NCBI RefSeq assembly: GCF_031157255.1
Contig: NZ_JAVIFX010000043.1
Location: 1 to 49,472 of the forward strand
Length of the DNA stretch: 49,472 nt
DNA from: Bradyrhizobium sp. LHD-71
GTDB taxonomy: Bacteria > Pseudomonadota > Alphaproteobacteria > Rhizobiales > Xanthobacteraceae
Reading direction: 5' to 3'
Below are positions 10,365 through 18,911 of the stretch, piece after piece. The notes beneath the pieces are model-generated. The model ran no database searches and was not told the origin of the DNA. It saw only the letters and a program-made list of their open reading frames with translations. The translations under genes and the position numbers were made by a program. Every line of letters starts with the position of its first letter. Positions within the stretch are counted from its first letter, which is position 1.

Positions 10365-12020
10365 TTACTCCAGTCCGTAGTCACGCTTGGCGGCAAGAGC
10401 CGAGATGTAGCCGTCGCGAAGATCGGATCTGACGGCATCCCGATTGCGGGCGCGCGGATCGCCATAACCGCCTCCGCCGGCATAGAGCAGCGTGACCCGA
10501 CGGCCCGGATCGACGGACGTTCGCGATTTCGGATGAGGCTTCACGCCGTCATCGAGCGTTATCACGGAGGGTCCGCCCGACATGCCGCCGCGTACGCCGT
10601 AAGGAGGAAAGCGATGGCGGTCGGACAACAGCGAAAGCCGCACCGGCCGCTCCGTACGAACCTCGATCTCGACGACCTGCCCCAGTCCTCCCCGGAACGT
10701 GCCCGGACCACCGCTGTCCGTCCGCAGGCGCTTCTTCCACACCAGAAGCGGTGCGACGTTTTCATAGGCTTCGATGCTGCCGGCGCCGACATTGGTCGGA
10801 AACGCCGTGGTAGGCAGGCCATCCTTATGCGGCGCAGCGCCCATTCCGCCGCTGGCGAACAACACCTGGGAGAAGCGTTCGCCTTCGTCGTCAACGCCGC
10901 TGAACAGCGCGCGCATCGTCGGCGCACCTCCGCAGTCGGCAATGATCCGTTCCGGCAGCACGGATTCCAGGGCGCGATAGATGGCGCCCGCAAGCAGGTG
11001 GCCGGTCAATTGCCGTGCGCTGCACGGCGCTGGGTACACAGGATTGAGGATCGATCTCTCCGGCGCACTGACCGTCATGGCGCGATACGATCCCTCGTTG
11101 CGCGGCGTGAACGGATCCAGGGCGCATTTGACCGGATAGACCGAATAAGCGTGCGTGTAGTTCAGCACACAGTTGATGCCACGGTCGATCTGATCGGATG
11201 TTCCCTCATAATCGATGTGCATCGTGTCGCCGTTGACGGTCACCGTGCACACAATCCGCGTCGTGTGTTCGTCGAAGCCGTCAGCCTCGACCACGGACTT
11301 GTAAGTGCCGTCGGGCACTGCAGCGATGGCGCGGCGCATTGCGCGATCGGTGCGCGCCTGAAGTGCTGCGGACACGTCCTGCAGATTTGTCAGACCGGTA
11401 TCGGTGAGAAACTCACCGACGCGACGGACGGATACCTCGTTGGAGACGACCTGAGCTTCCAGATCGCCCAGCACCTGGCGCGGAACGCGAACGTTTCCTG
11501 CGATGAGATCCGTGACGACGGCATCCCACTCGCCGGCGCGTATCAGGCGCGTGGGGAGAATCCGGATGCCTTCCTCGAACAACTCCCGGCAATCCGCCGA
11601 CCACAACGCTCCTCCGACATCGGGCGAGTGAGCGATGCTTCCGGCGAAGCCGACGATCTCGCCACGGTGAAAGATCGGGGTCACCACCGTGAAATCCGGC
11701 AGGTGGCCCGTCGCGAGCCACGGATCGTTGGTGATCACGGCGTCGCCCGGCCGCCACGACTCGATCGGAAACTTGGCGAGAAACGATTTCGTGGTGCGCG
11801 GCAGGATGCAGGAGAACGATGCGATTCCTCCGGTGTTTTCCGCCACGCTGTCACCGTTGCGATCCATGAGAACGGTCGCATAGTCGTTGGACTCGCGCAC
11901 GATGGTGGAAAAGGCGGTGCGCAACAGCCCCGTCGCCGCCTCGTCGGCGATCGAGATCAGGCGATTCCAGTAGACCTCGAGCGTGACGGGATCGAACAGG
12001 TCCGGCTTGCGGTCAGACAT
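10365..12020 (-). CDS. hyuB: ATP-dependent hydantoinase/oxoprolinase subunit B
   Basis: A 551-residue HyuB-family subunit. Typical features are the DPVTLEVYWNRL start, SNDYATVLMD, NDPWLATGHLPDFTVV (likely metal site), HSPDVGG, the central GSYRAM region and the C-terminal AGGGGYGDP. It is the first gene of the minus-strand operon hyuB-hyuA-bug-aminotransferase and pairs with HyuA to cleave a cyclic amide at the cost of ATP. The start ATG (12020) faces a divergent LysR gene across 119 bp that contains a 15-bp tandem repeat, so LysR control of this operon is likely. Substrate unknown. Confidence 0.93.
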   Translation of the reverse strand: MSDRKPDLFDPVTLEVYWNRLISIADEAATGLLRTAFSTIVRESNDYATVLMDRNGDSVAENTGGIASFSCILPRTTKSFLAKFPIESWRPGDAVITNDPWLATGHLPDFTVVTPIFHRGEIVGFAGSIAHSPDVGGALWSADCRELFEEGIRILPTRLIRAGEWDAVVTDLIAGNVRVPRQVLGDLEAQVVSNEVSVRRVGEFLTDTGLTNLQDVSAALQARTDRAMRRAIAAVPDGTYKSVVEADGFDEHTTRIVCTVTVNGDTMHIDYEGTSDQIDRGINCVLNYTHAYSVYPVKCALDPFTPRNEGSYRAMTVSAPERSILNPVYPAPCSARQLTGHLLAGAIYRALESVLPERIIADCGGAPTMRALFSGVDDEGERFSQVLFASGGMGAAPHKDGLPTTAFPTNVGAGSIEAYENVAPLLVWKKRLRTDSGGPGTFRGGLGQVVEIEVRTERPVRLSLLSDRHRFPPYGVRGGMSGGPSVITLDDGVKPHPKSRTSVDPGRRVTLLYAGGGGYGDPRARNRDAVRSDLRDGYISALAAKRDYGLE

Positions 12021-12030
12021 CGGATGGCCC

Positions 12031-12075
12031 CCAAGTACTGCTGGCCCAAGTACTGCTGGCCCAAGTGCTGTTCGA
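12031..12075. repeat. 15-bp tandem repeat between hyuB and lysR
   Basis: Two perfect copies of CCAAGTACTGCTGGC (12031-12045 and 12046-12060) are followed by a partial, diverged copy starting CCAAGTGCTG at 12061. They lie immediately upstream of the hyuB start in the divergent hyuB/lysR promoter region. They may be a slippage product or may serve as iterated binding sites. Confidence 0.75.
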
Positions 12076-12139
12076 ATGTTGACCGACGACCAGCGATATC
12101 GTCCAATACTTATTGCGACCGATTTGATATGAGTTGCGA

Positions 12140-13033
12140 ATGGAGCTCCGCCACATCCGCTACTTTGTTGCGTTGGCTGAAGAGCTGCACTTCGGCCGCG
12201 CCGCCGCGCGGCTCGGAATCTCGCAGCCGCCGCTCAGTCAACAGATCAAGATACTGGAAGAGACGCTCTGCGCCCGGCTGCTCAACCGGACCAACCGGCA
12301 TGTCGAGTTGACTCAGGCGGGACAGCTCTTTCTTCCCGAGGCGCGGGCGATCCTGGAACGGACCGAGCGGGCGATGTCCGTCGCCATGCGAGCCGAGCGA
12401 GGCGAGCTCGGCGAGCTTCGGATCGCCATGTTTCCATCGGCCCCGCTGCTGGCGCGGATCGGCGATGCCATCCTGGCGTTTCGGAAAAGCTACCCTGACG
12501 TCCAGCTGATACTCAATGAATTCGAGAGCCACCAGCAAACGCAAGGGGTGCTCGAAGGACGGGTGCAGATCGCCATCATTCGCAGCGCCGTCGCACCGGT
12601 CGTCCCGCCGACGGTGCGGGCGACGGAGCTGTTTCGGGAGCCGTTCTTCGTGATCATGCGCCTTGATCACCCATTGGCGAAACGCCGAAAGATCTGCATC
12701 GGCGAGCTGGCGCGGGAATCCTTCGTCTTCTACGGCGACCGTATGGGACGGACCCTGCCCCACCAGGTTCTCCACCTTTGCCGCTCCGCAGGATTCGAAC
12801 CGCGGATTGGTCAGCTCGCCAACGGCAACGCCACCATCACCGGGCTGGTGGCAGCCGGCCTCGGCATAGCCGTCGTGCCTGAGGCGATGTGCCAGCTCCA
12901 ACATAAAGTCATCGTCAGCCGGCCGCTCGATGCCGCAGACGCCACCACCTCGACATGGCTCCTGCGCCGCGGCCACGACAATTCACCGCTGGTGAACGCC
13001 TTTTGCAGGCTGGTTGCAAGGCGATCGGCGTAG
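12140..13033 (+). CDS. LysR-family transcriptional regulator (CatR/BenM-like N-terminus)
   Basis: A 297-residue LysR regulator. The N-terminal winged helix-turn-helix (about 1-60) begins ELRHIRYFVALAEELHFG and contains LGISQPPLSQQIKILE, a form common in CatM/BenM-like regulators of catabolic operons. A periplasmic-binding-protein-like effector domain follows from about residue 90, with VAAGLGIAVVPEAM near the end. I took the ATG at 12140; an in-frame TTG two codons earlier is less likely. It is divergent from hyuB, the usual arrangement for a LysR protein controlling its neighbour. The inducer is probably the hydantoinase substrate or product. Confidence 0.92.
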   Translation: MELRHIRYFVALAEELHFGRAAARLGISQPPLSQQIKILEETLCARLLNRTNRHVELTQAGQLFLPEARAILERTERAMSVAMRAERGELGELRIAMFPSAPLLARIGDAILAFRKSYPDVQLILNEFESHQQTQGVLEGRVQIAIIRSAVAPVVPPTVRATELFREPFFVIMRLDHPLAKRRKICIGELARESFVFYGDRMGRTLPHQVLHLCRSAGFEPRIGQLANGNATITGLVAAGLGIAVVPEAMCQLQHKVIVSRPLDAADATTSTWLLRRGHDNSPLVNAFCRLVARRSA

Positions 13034-13081
13034 TTCGAAGCTTCCTGCTGGTGCCAAAACCCGTTCCGCCGTTGGGGCCAG

Positions 13082-13112
13082 CGAACAGGCTGCGACGCGA
13101 TCGAACAGGCTG
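13082..13112. repeat. 11-bp direct repeat with 20-bp period upstream of the M20 gene
   Basis: CGAACAGGCTG occurs at 13082-13092 and again at 13102-13112. Two helical turns separate the copies, so they lie on the same DNA face. They sit 78 nt upstream of the M20 amidohydrolase start and could be a regulator site, but chance duplication is possible. Confidence 0.4.
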
Positions 13113-13189
13113 GCGCGCGCCCGACGGGGGCGTGTAGATTGGCCGCTGACTTCATCACTCGTGTACGGCGCAGCTTTAAGGCTTCCATC

Positions 13190-14416
13190 ATGCCCCGAAT
13201 TAATCCCGAGCGGGTCCTTTCCGATCTGCGTACGCTTGCGACCTTCGGCGCCTACAAGACCGGGGTGCATCGCCCGACGCTGTCTGACCAGGACGTCGCG
13301 GCGCGGGAATGGTTCGCCGGTCGGATGCGCGAAGCCGGACTTGATGCGGAGATCGACGGCGTCGCCAACATTCTCGGCCGGAGCCGCGCGACGGGGAGGA
13401 AGGCTTTGTCGGGCTCGCATCTCGAAAGCCAAAACCATGCCGGGTGGCTCGATGGCGCGCTCGGCTGCGTCTATGCGCTCGAAGCGGCACGGGCGATTGC
13501 CGAGGATCCCGCGACCGCGGACCTTGGCGTGGATGTCGCCGTGTTTTGCGATGAGGAAGGCCATTTCGGCAGCTTCATGGGCAGCCGGTCCTTCGTCGGA
13601 GTCCTGGACGAAAGCGAAATCGACACGGCTGTCGCCCGCGCGACAGGCATGACCATGCGCGAGGCGCTGACGAGGGCAGGCTGGAACGGCAGGCCGCGCC
13701 ATCTGATCGATCCATCCCGTTACGACGCCTTCTTCGAGGCGCATATCGAACAGGGCGACACGCTGGAGCACTCGGGCCGGAAGATCGGCGTCGTGACAGC
13801 GATCGTCGCGATCTGGCAATATCGCATCACCGTCCTCGGCGAGCAGAATCATGCCGGCACGACATCAATGACACGCCGCCGCGACGCTGGTCGCGAGATG
13901 ATCCAGCTGCTGGCCTCCATCGATGCACGTTTCCAGAGCGTTGCCGGCGAGCGTTCGGTGTGGACGACAGGCCGCATTGATCTCGACCCCGGCGAGAAGA
14001 GCATCATTCCGGGCCAGGCACAGGCCCTGTTCCAGCTACGTGACGCCGATCCGGCGGTGCTCGCGCGCATGGAGGACGCGCTGCGTGAGGAAGTTGCCAA
14101 GGCCGACGACGCCGGGCGTTGCGACATTTCGGTCGAACGGCTCAGCGCTTCGACGCCGGCAATCATGGACGCACGTTTGCAGGATGCGCTCGACGCCGCT
14201 GCCGAGATGAACGCGCCGGGCATGCACATCCGCATGCCGTCGGGCGCCGGCCACGACGCGCAGTGGCTCGCGCGCAAACTGCCTGCCGCGATGTTGTTCG
14301 TGCCGTCGATTGGCGGCATCAGCCACCATTGGACAGAGAATACATCTGACGAGGACATCGTGCTCGGTTCCCAGGTCTTCGCCGATGCTATCGTCGAGGC
14401 CTTGAGGCGCAACTAG
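13190..14416 (+). CDS. M20-family Zn-dependent amidohydrolase (allantoate amidohydrolase / N-carbamoyl amino acid hydrolase type)
   Basis: A 408-residue M20 amidase. The usual dinuclear metal set is partly visible: His77 in SGSHLES, Asp88 in WLDGALG, Glu122/Glu123 in DEEGHFG, His185 in AHIEQGD, and a C-terminal HHWTENT. The dimerisation-domain marks NHAGTTSM and SGAGHDAQW are present. The first motif reads HLESQNHAG where HLDTVxxGG is usual, so the Asp normally two residues after the metal His is Glu. I chose the ATG at 13190 over an in-frame TTG at 13139 because family homology begins there. Such enzymes cleave carbamoyl or ureido groups from amino acids, which fits the neighbouring hydantoinases. 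It is followed at 16 nt by the GlpR-type regulator. Confidence 0.85.
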   Translation: MPRINPERVLSDLRTLATFGAYKTGVHRPTLSDQDVAAREWFAGRMREAGLDAEIDGVANILGRSRATGRKALSGSHLESQNHAGWLDGALGCVYALEAARAIAEDPATADLGVDVAVFCDEEGHFGSFMGSRSFVGVLDESEIDTAVARATGMTMREALTRAGWNGRPRHLIDPSRYDAFFEAHIEQGDTLEHSGRKIGVVTAIVAIWQYRITVLGEQNHAGTTSMTRRRDAGREMIQLLASIDARFQSVAGERSVWTTGRIDLDPGEKSIIPGQAQALFQLRDADPAVLARMEDALREEVAKADDAGRCDISVERLSASTPAIMDARLQDALDAAAEMNAPGMHIRMPSGAGHDAQWLARKLPAAMLFVPSIGGISHHWTENTSDEDIVLGSQVFADAIVEALRRN

Positions 14417-14432
14417 TGACGAACATGCACTC

Positions 14433-15245
14433 ATGACGATACCGCAGCGGCAATCGGAGATCCTGAATATCGCCCGCATGCTCGGACGCGTGACGGTCGA
14501 GGATCTGTCGCGCCGGTTCGAGGTGTCGGCGCAGACCATCCGCAAGGACCTGAACGAGCTGTGCGAGCGGCGTTCGCTCACGCGGGTGCATGGCGGCGCA
14601 ATCATCGCCTCTGGGGTCGAGAACCTTGCTTATGAGGCGCGCCGTTTCGTTGCCGCGGAAGAGAAGCGCGCGATCGGTGCTGCGGCATCCGCGCTGATCC
14701 CGAACGGCTCGTCGCTGTTCATCAACATCGGCACCACCACCGAGGAGGTCGCAAACGCGCTGCGCGGCCATGAGGATCTTTTGGTCATCACCAACAACCT
14801 CAACGTGGCGATGCTGCTTTATCGTCATCCGCGCATCGAGGTCGTCGTCGCCGGCGGCTCGGTGCGACGCACCGACGGCGCAGTGATCGGCTCTTCAGCC
14901 AACAGCCTGATCCAGCAGTTCAAGGTCGACTACGCCATCGTCGGCGCGTCAGCCATCGACGCCGAGGGCACACTGCTCGATTTCGACTATCGCGAGGTGC
15001 AGGCCGCACAGGCGATCATCGCCAATGCGCGCAACGTCATTCTGGTCGCCGATCAGACCAAATTCCGGCGAACTGCGCCGGTGCGCATCGGCCACATCAG
15101 CCAGGTGCAGACCTTCGTCACCGACGCGAGTTTGCCGACCGCACTGCAAAACATCTGCCAGAGCCGCGGCATCACCGTGATCGAGGCGCTGCCGAAGCCC
15201 GCTGCCGAGAACGACGATGGGGACGACAGCGCGAGCCCGACGTGA
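14433..15245 (+). CDS. glpR: GlpR-type DeoR-family transcriptional repressor
   Basis: A 270-residue DeoR regulator. The N-terminal helix-turn-helix reads VTVEDLSRRFEVSAQTIRKD (about 20-39). The sugar-phosphate-sensing domain has the GlpR-like strings INIGTTTEEVANAL, VITNNLNVA and LDFDYREVQAAQAII and matches remembered E. coli GlpR along its length. GlpR represses glycerol genes and is released by glycerol-3-phosphate. Here the gene is directly behind the M20 amidohydrolase (16-nt gap), while glpD and its transporter are 17.7 kb downstream. It may thus control the glp operon in trans, the adjacent gene, or both. An acidic DDGDD tail ends the protein. Family call firm; ligand inferred. Confidence 0.82.
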   Translation: MTIPQRQSEILNIARMLGRVTVEDLSRRFEVSAQTIRKDLNELCERRSLTRVHGGAIIASGVENLAYEARRFVAAEEKRAIGAAASALIPNGSSLFINIGTTTEEVANALRGHEDLLVITNNLNVAMLLYRHPRIEVVVAGGSVRRTDGAVIGSSANSLIQQFKVDYAIVGASAIDAEGTLLDFDYREVQAAQAIIANARNVILVADQTKFRRTAPVRIGHISQVQTFVTDASLPTALQNICQSRGITVIEALPKPAAENDDGDDSASPT

Positions 15246-15405
15246 AGAGGCGCCCGCCTCTGCCCCAAACTTGTCCATCGCGCCTACGTCCGTGCCCATA
15301 GTTCAGGCTCGACCTTGTTCTTTCCGATCCTCAATGATGACCCGCACCGGGCGGTGCCGGTAGCTCAGCCGTTACGGCTTCCGGAACGCCACAATTTGTT
15401 GTCTA

Positions 15406-15428
15406 AATACCCGCGTCCGGACGGTATT
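15406..15428. promoter_or_regulatory. Candidate operator: interrupted palindrome before the second lysR
   Basis: AATACC (15406-15411) and GGTATT (15423-15428) flank the perfect 10-bp palindrome CGTCCGGACG (15414-15423), with the centre offset by two bases. It lies 12 nt before the LysR start codon and could be an autoregulatory site. No binding evidence is possible from sequence alone. Confidence 0.3.
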
Positions 15429-15440
15429 CATGGTGGGAAT

Positions 15441-16340
15441 ATGAATCTTCGTCAGATCGAACTGCTCCGAGCCGTCGTGCGCTGCGAGACAACAGTTCGA
15501 GCGGCCCACGAACTCGGCCTTTCCCAGCCGGCCGTCAGCAACGCCATCAAGCAGCTGGAGGGGCAGCTCGGCTTTCCGCTGTTCGAGCGCATCAACAATC
15601 GCCTCTTTCCCACCACGGAGGCGCGCACGCTCTACCGGGACTCCGATCCGCTCTTTCTCATCCATGCCGCGCTCGAGGCGAAGGTGCAGGAGTTCAAGGA
15701 GAACCGTTCGGGAAATATCCGCCTGATCGCCACGCCGCCGCTCGGCTACAGCGTCATTCCCGCTGCTCTCAGGCGCTTCCTCGCAACTCGCCCCAAGATG
15801 CGGGTGTTCTTCGATATACGGCGCTTCGAAACCGTCATCGACAGCGTCGATAGCGGCGTCGCAGAGCTTGGCTTCGTGGTCGGGCTCGGAGACCACCCTG
15901 ACCTCGACTCTGAAGTCTTTTTCTCCGACCGCATGGTCTGCGTCATGCGGCCCGAGCACCCGCTCGCAAGCAAGAACAAGATCGTTCCGTCCGATCTGCG
16001 CGACGTCCCCTTCATCGCACCGGAGCGCGGCACCAAGATGGGAACCCTGCTCAGGCAGGCGTTCGCCACAGCAAACGAGCCCTTCGATTTCACGGTCGAG
16101 GTCAGGTATTGCCATACCGCATGCGTGCTGGCCGAAAGCGCAGTAGGTGTCGCGGTCGTCGATCCCTTATCGCCCGTGTTCAGCGGGCGCTTCAATCTGG
16201 CGATCCGGCCCTTTGAGCCGGCCACTCAGGTTTCGGCTTCGGTGGTGCGCTCGCGCAAGCGCCCGCTGTCCCGCTCGGCCCAGGCGTTCTTGCGCGACGT
16301 CCGGAAGGTTGCGGGCGAGATCAACGAAAAGCTCGTCTGA
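15441..16340 (+). CDS. LysR-family transcriptional regulator
   Basis: A 299-residue LysR protein. The DNA-binding domain begins NLRQIELLRAVVRCET and includes LGLSQPAVSNAIKQLEGQLG (about 28-47); the effector domain follows from about residue 90. I chose the ATG at 15441, after GGTGGGAAT, rather than an upstream in-frame start at 15315, because the family N-terminus starts there. It is co-oriented with and 149 bp upstream of the amidohydrolase/ureohydrolase/M20/PrpD gene set, so it probably regulates that set. The inducer is unknown. Confidence 0.9.
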   Translation: MNLRQIELLRAVVRCETTVRAAHELGLSQPAVSNAIKQLEGQLGFPLFERINNRLFPTTEARTLYRDSDPLFLIHAALEAKVQEFKENRSGNIRLIATPPLGYSVIPAALRRFLATRPKMRVFFDIRRFETVIDSVDSGVAELGFVVGLGDHPDLDSEVFFSDRMVCVMRPEHPLASKNKIVPSDLRDVPFIAPERGTKMGTLLRQAFATANEPFDFTVEVRYCHTACVLAESAVGVAVVDPLSPVFSGRFNLAIRPFEPATQVSASVVRSRKRPLSRSAQAFLRDVRKVAGEINEKLV

Positions 16341-16489
16341 CTTTCGTTGCGTCGCGCATCTCGGACCGCGCGGAGTATTTGCAGCGGAAATAACCGGGCG
16401 CGATAAAGCATAGGCGCTCGTGTTGCCGATTAGCTTCATCCGTCCCAGTGTCGCGACCCTGTCGAGTCGATCGGAGCCGACACGCCACG

Positions 16490-17884
16490 ATGAACCTGCT
16501 CATCACGGATACGACCGTCGTCACCTGCGATGCGCAACGCCGCGTGCTCGAACGCTGCGCGGTCGCCATAACTGGCGACCGTATCGACGCCGTCGGTGAG
16601 ACGACCGAACTGCTCGTCACCCATCCTCATCACGAGCGCATGTCCGGCCGCGGCCTTGCCGTCCTGCCCGGCTTCATCAACGCGCACACCCACACGGTGC
16701 TGACGTCCCTGCGCGGCACCGTCGAGGATTGGGACGGCGACGTCATCTACCGCTACATGTCACCGATCTCCTACACGATGAGTGACGCCGAGCGCGCGGT
16801 GATGTCGGCGCTGGGTTGCCTGGAAGCGATCCGCAGCGGCACGACCACCTTGGTCGATCCGTTTCGCCATGTCGGTACCTATGCCGGCGCCATGGCAGAT
16901 ACGGGCCTGCGCCTCTGGCTGTCCGAAAGCTGTGCCGATATCGATACGCGGAAAATCCGCTTCGGCGAGTACACCATAGATGAAGCCTTTGGCCAGATCT
17001 TCCTCGACCGGGCGCGAGCGCTGATCGAGACCTGGCACGGCGCGCGCGGCGGACGGGTGAATTGTCAGGTCGCGGCTCACGCTCCCGACAACTGCTCGCC
17101 AGCGATGCTGGCAAAGCTAAAGGAGCTGGCGGCGAAACATGGGCTGACGCGCACCTGCCATCTGGCACAGAGCACCGGCGAGGTCCAGGCGGTCCGGAGT
17201 CAGCACGATCTCACGCCCGCCGGCTATCTCGAACGCGAGGGCTTTCTAGGCCCCGACCTTACACTGGCGCACTGGACGTTCTGCACGAAGGCCGACGTCG
17301 AGCTCCTTGCCCAGCGCGGCGCACAGTTGGCTCATTGTCCCGCCAGTTCAAGCCGGCGTGGCCTGCACAAGGTTCCGATCGGCTGGATCCGCGACGCAGG
17401 CGTGAACATCGCGATCGGCACCGACAATATGAGCGAGGACATGTTCCAGGCGATGGCGATCGGCTTGATCGTGCATCGCAGCGGACGTGGACGCGACAAG
17501 GAGGGCGGCACCAGCCCAAGCGCGCAGGACGTGCTCGACATGATCACGCTCAACGCCGCCCGCAGCGTCGGCGCCGAAGCGGATATCGGCGCGATCAGGC
17601 CGGGCATGAAGGCCGACCTCACCATCCTCGACCTGGCTCATCCGGCCATGCGGCCGATTATCCGGCTGGTCTCCAACATCGTCCATTACGGCCATCCAGG
17701 CCTCGCCCATTCCGTCATCGTCGATGGCGAGTTCGTGATGCGCGACCGCAAGGTCCTGACCGTCGATGAAGAGGCGCTGCTTGCCGAGGCCGAAATCGTC
17801 ACCCGACGCGTCTGGGAACGCATGATCGATGCCAACCCTGACATTGCACCACCGGCCGGCGAGTTGCGCTGGCTCGACGTCTGA
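16490..17884 (+). CDS. Amidohydrolase-superfamily deaminase/chlorohydrolase (TrzA/AtzA/SAH-deaminase group)
   Basis: A 464-residue amidohydrolase of the TrzA/AtzA/S-adenosylhomocysteine deaminase group. An N-terminal beta-sandwich segment (1-60) leads to the metal motif NAHTH (His66, His68), then AAHAPD (His197), TCHLAQST (His224), LAHWTF (His261), AHCPASS (His282) and IGTDNMS (Asp312). Family members deaminate or dechlorinate N-heterocycles and purines. The catalytic Glu normally three residues after the third metal His (HxxE) is Gln227 here. The start ATG was chosen because the family N-terminus begins there; an in-frame GTG lies at 16448. It heads a four-gene run with 28-, 42- and 30-nt gaps. 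Deamination of an amino-substituted heterocycle is the simplest guess. Confidence 0.85.
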   Translation: MNLLITDTTVVTCDAQRRVLERCAVAITGDRIDAVGETTELLVTHPHHERMSGRGLAVLPGFINAHTHTVLTSLRGTVEDWDGDVIYRYMSPISYTMSDAERAVMSALGCLEAIRSGTTTLVDPFRHVGTYAGAMADTGLRLWLSESCADIDTRKIRFGEYTIDEAFGQIFLDRARALIETWHGARGGRVNCQVAAHAPDNCSPAMLAKLKELAAKHGLTRTCHLAQSTGEVQAVRSQHDLTPAGYLEREGFLGPDLTLAHWTFCTKADVELLAQRGAQLAHCPASSSRRGLHKVPIGWIRDAGVNIAIGTDNMSEDMFQAMAIGLIVHRSGRGRDKEGGTSPSAQDVLDMITLNAARSVGAEADIGAIRPGMKADLTILDLAHPAMRPIIRLVSNIVHYGHPGLAHSVIVDGEFVMRDRKVLTVDEEALLAEAEIVTRRVWERMIDANPDIAPPAGELRWLDV

Positions 17885-17912
17885 TCACGAACGCCAACGC
17901 GAGCATACCGGC

Positions 17913-18869
17913 ATGACACTGACCTCCGCCCCGAAGACAGGCCATCAGACCTTTCTTTATTCCAAGCTCGCGACCGATCTCGACGCTCTCGAGGCCGACA
18001 TCGCTTTCCTCGGCATTCCTTATGGCGACGCCTACACGTTTGCCGAGATCGTCAATGATCAGACCAACATGCCGGCAGCAATGCGCCGGGCCACCGATCG
18101 GATCACCCGTTCGGTCGAACGCTATGACTTCGACATTGGCGGCCCGCTCTATGACAACCGGCCGATCCGTACCGTCGACTGCGGCGACGTGATCGGTGAT
18201 CCGCGAGATCTGACCGGTCACTACAAGAAGGCCGAGGCAGCAATCCGGAAGATCCGCGCCGCCGGCGCGCTGCCGATCGTCATCGGCGGCGATCATGGCA
18301 TCCCGATTCCGGTGCTGCGCGGCCTCGATGGCGATGGCCCCATCACACTCATCCAGATCGACCAGCATCTCGACTGGCGCAACGAAGTCAACGGCGTCAC
18401 CGAAGGCTATTCGAGCCCGATCCGCCGGGCCTCGGAAATGAAGCATGTCCACGACATCTTCCAGATCGGGCTGCGCGCCACCGGCAGCGCCCGGACTGAG
18501 GAAGTCGAGGCCGCCAGGTCCTATGGCGCGCATCTGATCAGCGCGTACGAGCTTCACGACAGCGGCATGGAGTCCGTGCTGGCGCGCATCCCCGACGGCG
18601 GCCGCTATTATCTCACCGTCGACCTCGACGGAATGGATCCGGCGATTGCGCCGGGCGTGGCGGGTCCCTGCCCCGGCGGCGTCACTTTCGCCCAGGCACG
18701 CAAGCTGATCCATGGCCTGGTGAAGAAGGGCCGTGTCGTCGGCATGGATGTCGTGGAGATCACGCCGCGCACCGACTTCAATCAGATCACTTGCATCACC
18801 GCCGGCCGCCTGATCGTCAACATGATCGGTGCCGTGGTGCGCGCAGGCTACTTCAACAAGAAAGCATGA
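17913..18869 (+). CDS. Ureohydrolase (agmatinase/arginase family)
   Basis: A 318-residue member of the arginase/agmatinase fold, which uses two Mn ions to split urea from guanidino compounds. Metal motifs are GGDH (125-128), DQHLD (150-154) and TVDLDGMDP (235-243). The second motif is normally DAHxD; the Ala is Gln here although all metal ligands remain. The segment WRNEVNGVTEGYSSP after it should line the substrate pocket. It lies 28 nt after the amidohydrolase and 42 nt before an M20 amidase, so it acts in the same pathway. Agmatinase, guanidinobutyrase or another guanidino or amidino substrate are all possible; polyamine genes are absent, which argues against plain agmatine metabolism. Confidence 0.88.
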   Translation: MTLTSAPKTGHQTFLYSKLATDLDALEADIAFLGIPYGDAYTFAEIVNDQTNMPAAMRRATDRITRSVERYDFDIGGPLYDNRPIRTVDCGDVIGDPRDLTGHYKKAEAAIRKIRAAGALPIVIGGDHGIPIPVLRGLDGDGPITLIQIDQHLDWRNEVNGVTEGYSSPIRRASEMKHVHDIFQIGLRATGSARTEEVEAARSYGAHLISAYELHDSGMESVLARIPDGGRYYLTVDLDGMDPAIAPGVAGPCPGGVTFAQARKLIHGLVKKGRVVGMDVVEITPRTDFNQITCITAGRLIVNMIGAVVRAGYFNKKA

Positions 18870-18911
18870 ATCCGACGGCCGAAGCCCAGATCATCATTCA
18901 GCTCGCAGAGC

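Noticed and set aside
10353-12311. 652-codon plus-strand open frame antisense to hyuB
   Set aside because: It lacks family signatures, is rich in Arg/His/Ala as expected of an antisense frame in GC-rich DNA, and hyuB on the other strand is unmistakable.
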